From contig NZ_FNVP01000012.1 of assembly GCF_900108015.1 (NCBI RefSeq), positions 1 to 64,000 of the forward strand: a stretch of 64,000 bases of DNA. Reading direction: 5' to 3'. This DNA is from Flavobacterium urumqiense (GTDB lineage Bacteria > Bacteroidota > Bacteroidia > Flavobacteriales > Flavobacteriaceae). Shown here piece after piece: positions 61,861 through 64,000 of the stretch. The position numbers were made by a program, and so were the translations under genes. Each line of letters begins with the position of its first letter. Position 1 is the stretch's first letter. The notes beneath the pieces were generated by a model. That model saw only the letters and a program-made list of their open reading frames with translations. It was not told the DNA's origin and did not search any database.

Positions 61861-64000
61861 TTACAACTTCGCATTCAATTTTACATTAAAAACTCTAGTT
61901 GTCATATAATTTGGAATTGCATATTGAATTTTGGAATAAACATCGCGAACCCAAGTATTAGTAATCGCATTTTGGTTATCAAAGAGGTTAAAAATCTCTA
62001 ATCCTATCTCTAATTCTTTTAAGCTTTTTAACCATTTTCTGTTAATATTCGTACTTTCATTAATAAGCACTTTGGAAAATCCAACATCAGCTCTGCGGTA
62101 ATCTTTTAATCTATTTTGGTACAAATAAGGATCCGCGTAAGATGGCGATCCTCCCGGTAAACCAGTATTATAAACCAAATTCAAATATAATTTGACACTC
62201 GGAATTTTAGGCATAAAATCTTGGAATAAAAGTCCAAATTTTAATCGCTGATCCGTTGGTCTGGCAATAAATCCTCTATCGGCGCTATTTTCTTCTGTTT
62301 TTAGATAGCCAAAACTCAACCAAGATTCTGTTCCGGGAACAAACTCTCCATTCAATCTGACATCTAATCCCTGTGCATAGGCTCTAGCATTATTTGTAGC
62401 CGCATAACGTATGCGAACATTATCAATCGTATAGGTATTTACATCCGCCAACGATTTATAATATAATTCCGAAACCAGTTTGAAAGGACGATTCCACATT
62501 TTGAAACTGTAATCATTACTCAAAACAAAATGAATGGATTGCTGTGCCTTTACATTAGGTTGCACTACTCCACCGGCGTCTCGCAACTCCCTATAAAATG
62601 GTGGTTGATGATATAATCCTCCAGAAAGTCTAAAAACCATATCCTTCTCCCAATTCGGTTTTATGGCAAATTGTGCCCTTGGACTAATTGTCATTTGTGA
62701 TTTACCTGCTATATCGTCTCCCAAAACTTCCCAATTATGCAATCGTACTCCTGCATTATACCAAACTTCACTAGAACCTATATGCTCTTTACGGCTCCAT
62801 TGCGCATAACCTGAAAATCTATTGATGGTATTAAAATTAGTGGCTCTCACATTTTGATAGGGAACGAGAGGTCCTGTGTAAGAAGAGTTGGGTTGATCTT
62901 TTTTAGGCAAAATTACAATTGGAGGGTTTATAGAAAAACCAGCTGAATCAATTACTTCCCACTCTACAACTCTATCGCGAATGGATTCCCGCGTATATTT
63001 TACTCCCCATTCCAATTGGTTTTCCTTCCAATCATAAATTCCTTTTACCTCCGTGTTTACAATTAAGGCATCCAGATCATTTCGAGCATGATTCAGTTGT
63101 GTTCCAATTCCTCTTGTAAAATCAACGTTACCATACGTTTCAGAACCAATATTAGCATCTACCTCTCCTAAACGGTATTGTGCAAAAATGTCAAAATATT
63201 CTTGTTCTAAAGTATGAAAAACGGATCCGATAAATTTTAAAGTAAAATTGTTATTTACTTTAAATGTAGACTTTACAGCTCCGAAATAAGTATCATATTT
63301 ATCTTTCTCCTGTCCCTCATAGTATATCAAAAGTGCCATCGGTTTATCAAGTGTTCCAAAATTAGTTTGCCGACTTAATGGTTGATATTGGTATTTGTTT
63401 TGAGAAATATTTCCAAGAAAACTCCACTGCCATTTAGAAGAGGCCTGGTAATTAATGTTTGTTTGAATATCTGCAAATGAAGGGGTGAAATTAGTTTGAG
63501 TATCCTGACTTTTCACCAAAAGACTATTATTACGATACCTTACTCCAGTAATCGCTGACCACTTTTTATTTTTAGAAACAGCATCTACAGACAGGCTTCC
63601 GCCAAGTAAACTTGCTTCAAGTGTTGCTCCAAATTTTGTAGGCTTTCTATAGCTAATATCTAAAACTGAGGATAGTTTGTCTCCAAATTTAGCTTGAAAA
63701 CCACCAGCGGAAAAGTCAACATTTTGTACTAAGTTGGTATTTGTGAAACTTAATCCTTCTTGCTGTCCGGACCGAATAAGAAAGGGACGATAAACTTCAA
63801 TTTCATTTACATAAACCAAGTTCTCATCATAATTCCCGCCGCGAACCGCATATTGCGTACTCAGTTCATTATTAGAATTAACTCCCGGTAAGGTTTTTAA
63901 AATATTCTCAATACCAGCATTAGCGCCAGGCATTTTCCGAATAACTTCGGGTTCAATTGTAATAATTCCTTGAATTCTTTTTTTGTTTTTGGAGATAATG
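61861..64000 (-). CDS. TonB-dependent receptor, C-terminal part (runs off the right edge)
   Basis: 713 codons are in the window, and the frame stays open beyond base 64000, so the N-terminal signal, carboxypeptidase-like domain and TonB box are missing. Residues visible from the edge: IISKNKKRIQGIITIEPEVI, the plug domain (TLPGVNSNNELSTQYAVRGG, YDENLVYVNEIEVYRPF), and the beta-barrel ending in TTRVFNVKLNAKL. Imports a large or scarce substrate across the outer membrane. The ATG at 63933 lies within the plug and is not the real start. Confidence 0.93.
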   Translation of the reverse strand, partial: IISKNKKRIQGIITIEPEVIRKMPGANAGIENILKTLPGVNSNNELSTQYAVRGGNYDENLVYVNEIEVYRPFLIRSGQQEGLSFTNTNLVQNVDFSAGGFQAKFGDKLSSVLDISYRKPTKFGATLEASLLGGSLSVDAVSKNKKWSAITGVRYRNNSLLVKSQDTQTNFTPSFADIQTNINYQASSKWQWSFLGNISQNKYQYQPLSRQTNFGTLDKPMALLIYYEGQEKDKYDTYFGAVKSTFKVNNNFTLKFIGSVFHTLEQEYFDIFAQYRLGEVDANIGSETYGNVDFTRGIGTQLNHARNDLDALIVNTEVKGIYDWKENQLEWGVKYTRESIRDRVVEWEVIDSAGFSINPPIVILPKKDQPNSSYTGPLVPYQNVRATNFNTINRFSGYAQWSRKEHIGSSEVWYNAGVRLHNWEVLGDDIAGKSQMTISPRAQFAIKPNWEKDMVFRLSGGLYHQPPFYRELRDAGGVVQPNVKAQQSIHFVLSNDYSFKMWNRPFKLVSELYYKSLADVNTYTIDNVRIRYAATNNARAYAQGLDVRLNGEFVPGTESWLSFGYLKTEENSADRGFIARPTDQRLKFGLLFQDFMPKIPSVKLYLNLVYNTGLPGGSPSYADPYLYQNRLKDYRRADVGFSKVLINESTNINRKWLKSLKELEIGLEIFNLFDNQNAITNTWVRDVYSKIQYAIPNYMTTRVFNVKLNAKL

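Overview
The window looks like a chromosomal segment of a Flavobacterium-like member of the Flavobacteriaceae. The DNA is AT-rich. Promoters follow the Bacteroidetes pattern (TTG, 19-20 bp, TAnnTTTG), and Shine-Dalgarno sequences are weak or absent. Gene content also fits: a TonB-dependent receptor, DUF4199, type B L31, a 950-residue CarB, TPR-type histidine kinases and many small lipoproteins. No tRNA, complete rRNA gene or CRISPR array was seen. Two tandem rRNA-type promoters at the left edge point leftwards out of the window.

Layout. (1) 1-750: rrn promoter region and an interspersed hairpin repeat. (2) 751-4078: translation operon thrS-infC-rpmI-rplT, with infC apparently starting at ATA. 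(3) 4.1-11.2 kb: a two-component signalling area. It holds a decayed copy of a TPR histidine kinase, an intact lipoprotein/kinase/response-regulator set, and several small genes of unknown function. A quasi-palindrome recurs in front of three of the small transcription units; at two of them it sits exactly 20 bp upstream of a TAnnTTTG box. (4) 11.3-19.1 kb: nitrogen storage and turnover, with cyanophycin synthetase divergent from cyanophycinase and an isoaspartyl peptidase, then a dead glutaminase gene and a GATase-like secreted protein. (5) 19.3-22 kb: a second two-component operon (membrane protein, kinase, NarL-type regulator). (6) 22.1-29.1 kb: housekeeping genes dnaB, accA, a phosphatase, and tgt-lptF-eamA.

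(7) 29.1-43.8 kb: an accessory island between tgt and carB. It contains two decayed tyrosine-recombinase genes, a group II intron fragment, a P-type ATPase, a DUF6364/PIN toxin-antitoxin pair, an M28 peptidase plus ATP-grasp pair, a RusA-like nuclease, small membrane proteins, gene remnants, and repeated hairpins at gene boundaries that resemble cassette junctions. Two partial extra copies of the carB 3' end plus its terminator lie inside the island, so the carB tail seems to be a recurrent insertion or duplication point.

(8) 43.8-64 kb: conserved backbone. It holds carB, rpmH, a TPR protein, a lytic transglycosylase, an alpha/beta hydrolase, an ABC-F ATPase, a GlmU-like protein, rpmE2, DUF4199 with a family 2 glycosyltransferase, a phosphohexomutase, an MsbA-like exporter, DUF2971, an EF-hand-like lipoprotein, and the C-terminal part of a TonB-dependent receptor that runs off the right edge.

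The best candidates for an undescribed system are the palindrome-controlled small-protein set beside the TPR kinase/regulator pair (6.5-11.2 kb) and the carB-tail cassette island. Protein identifications come from reading motifs in the translated sequence; no database search was run.
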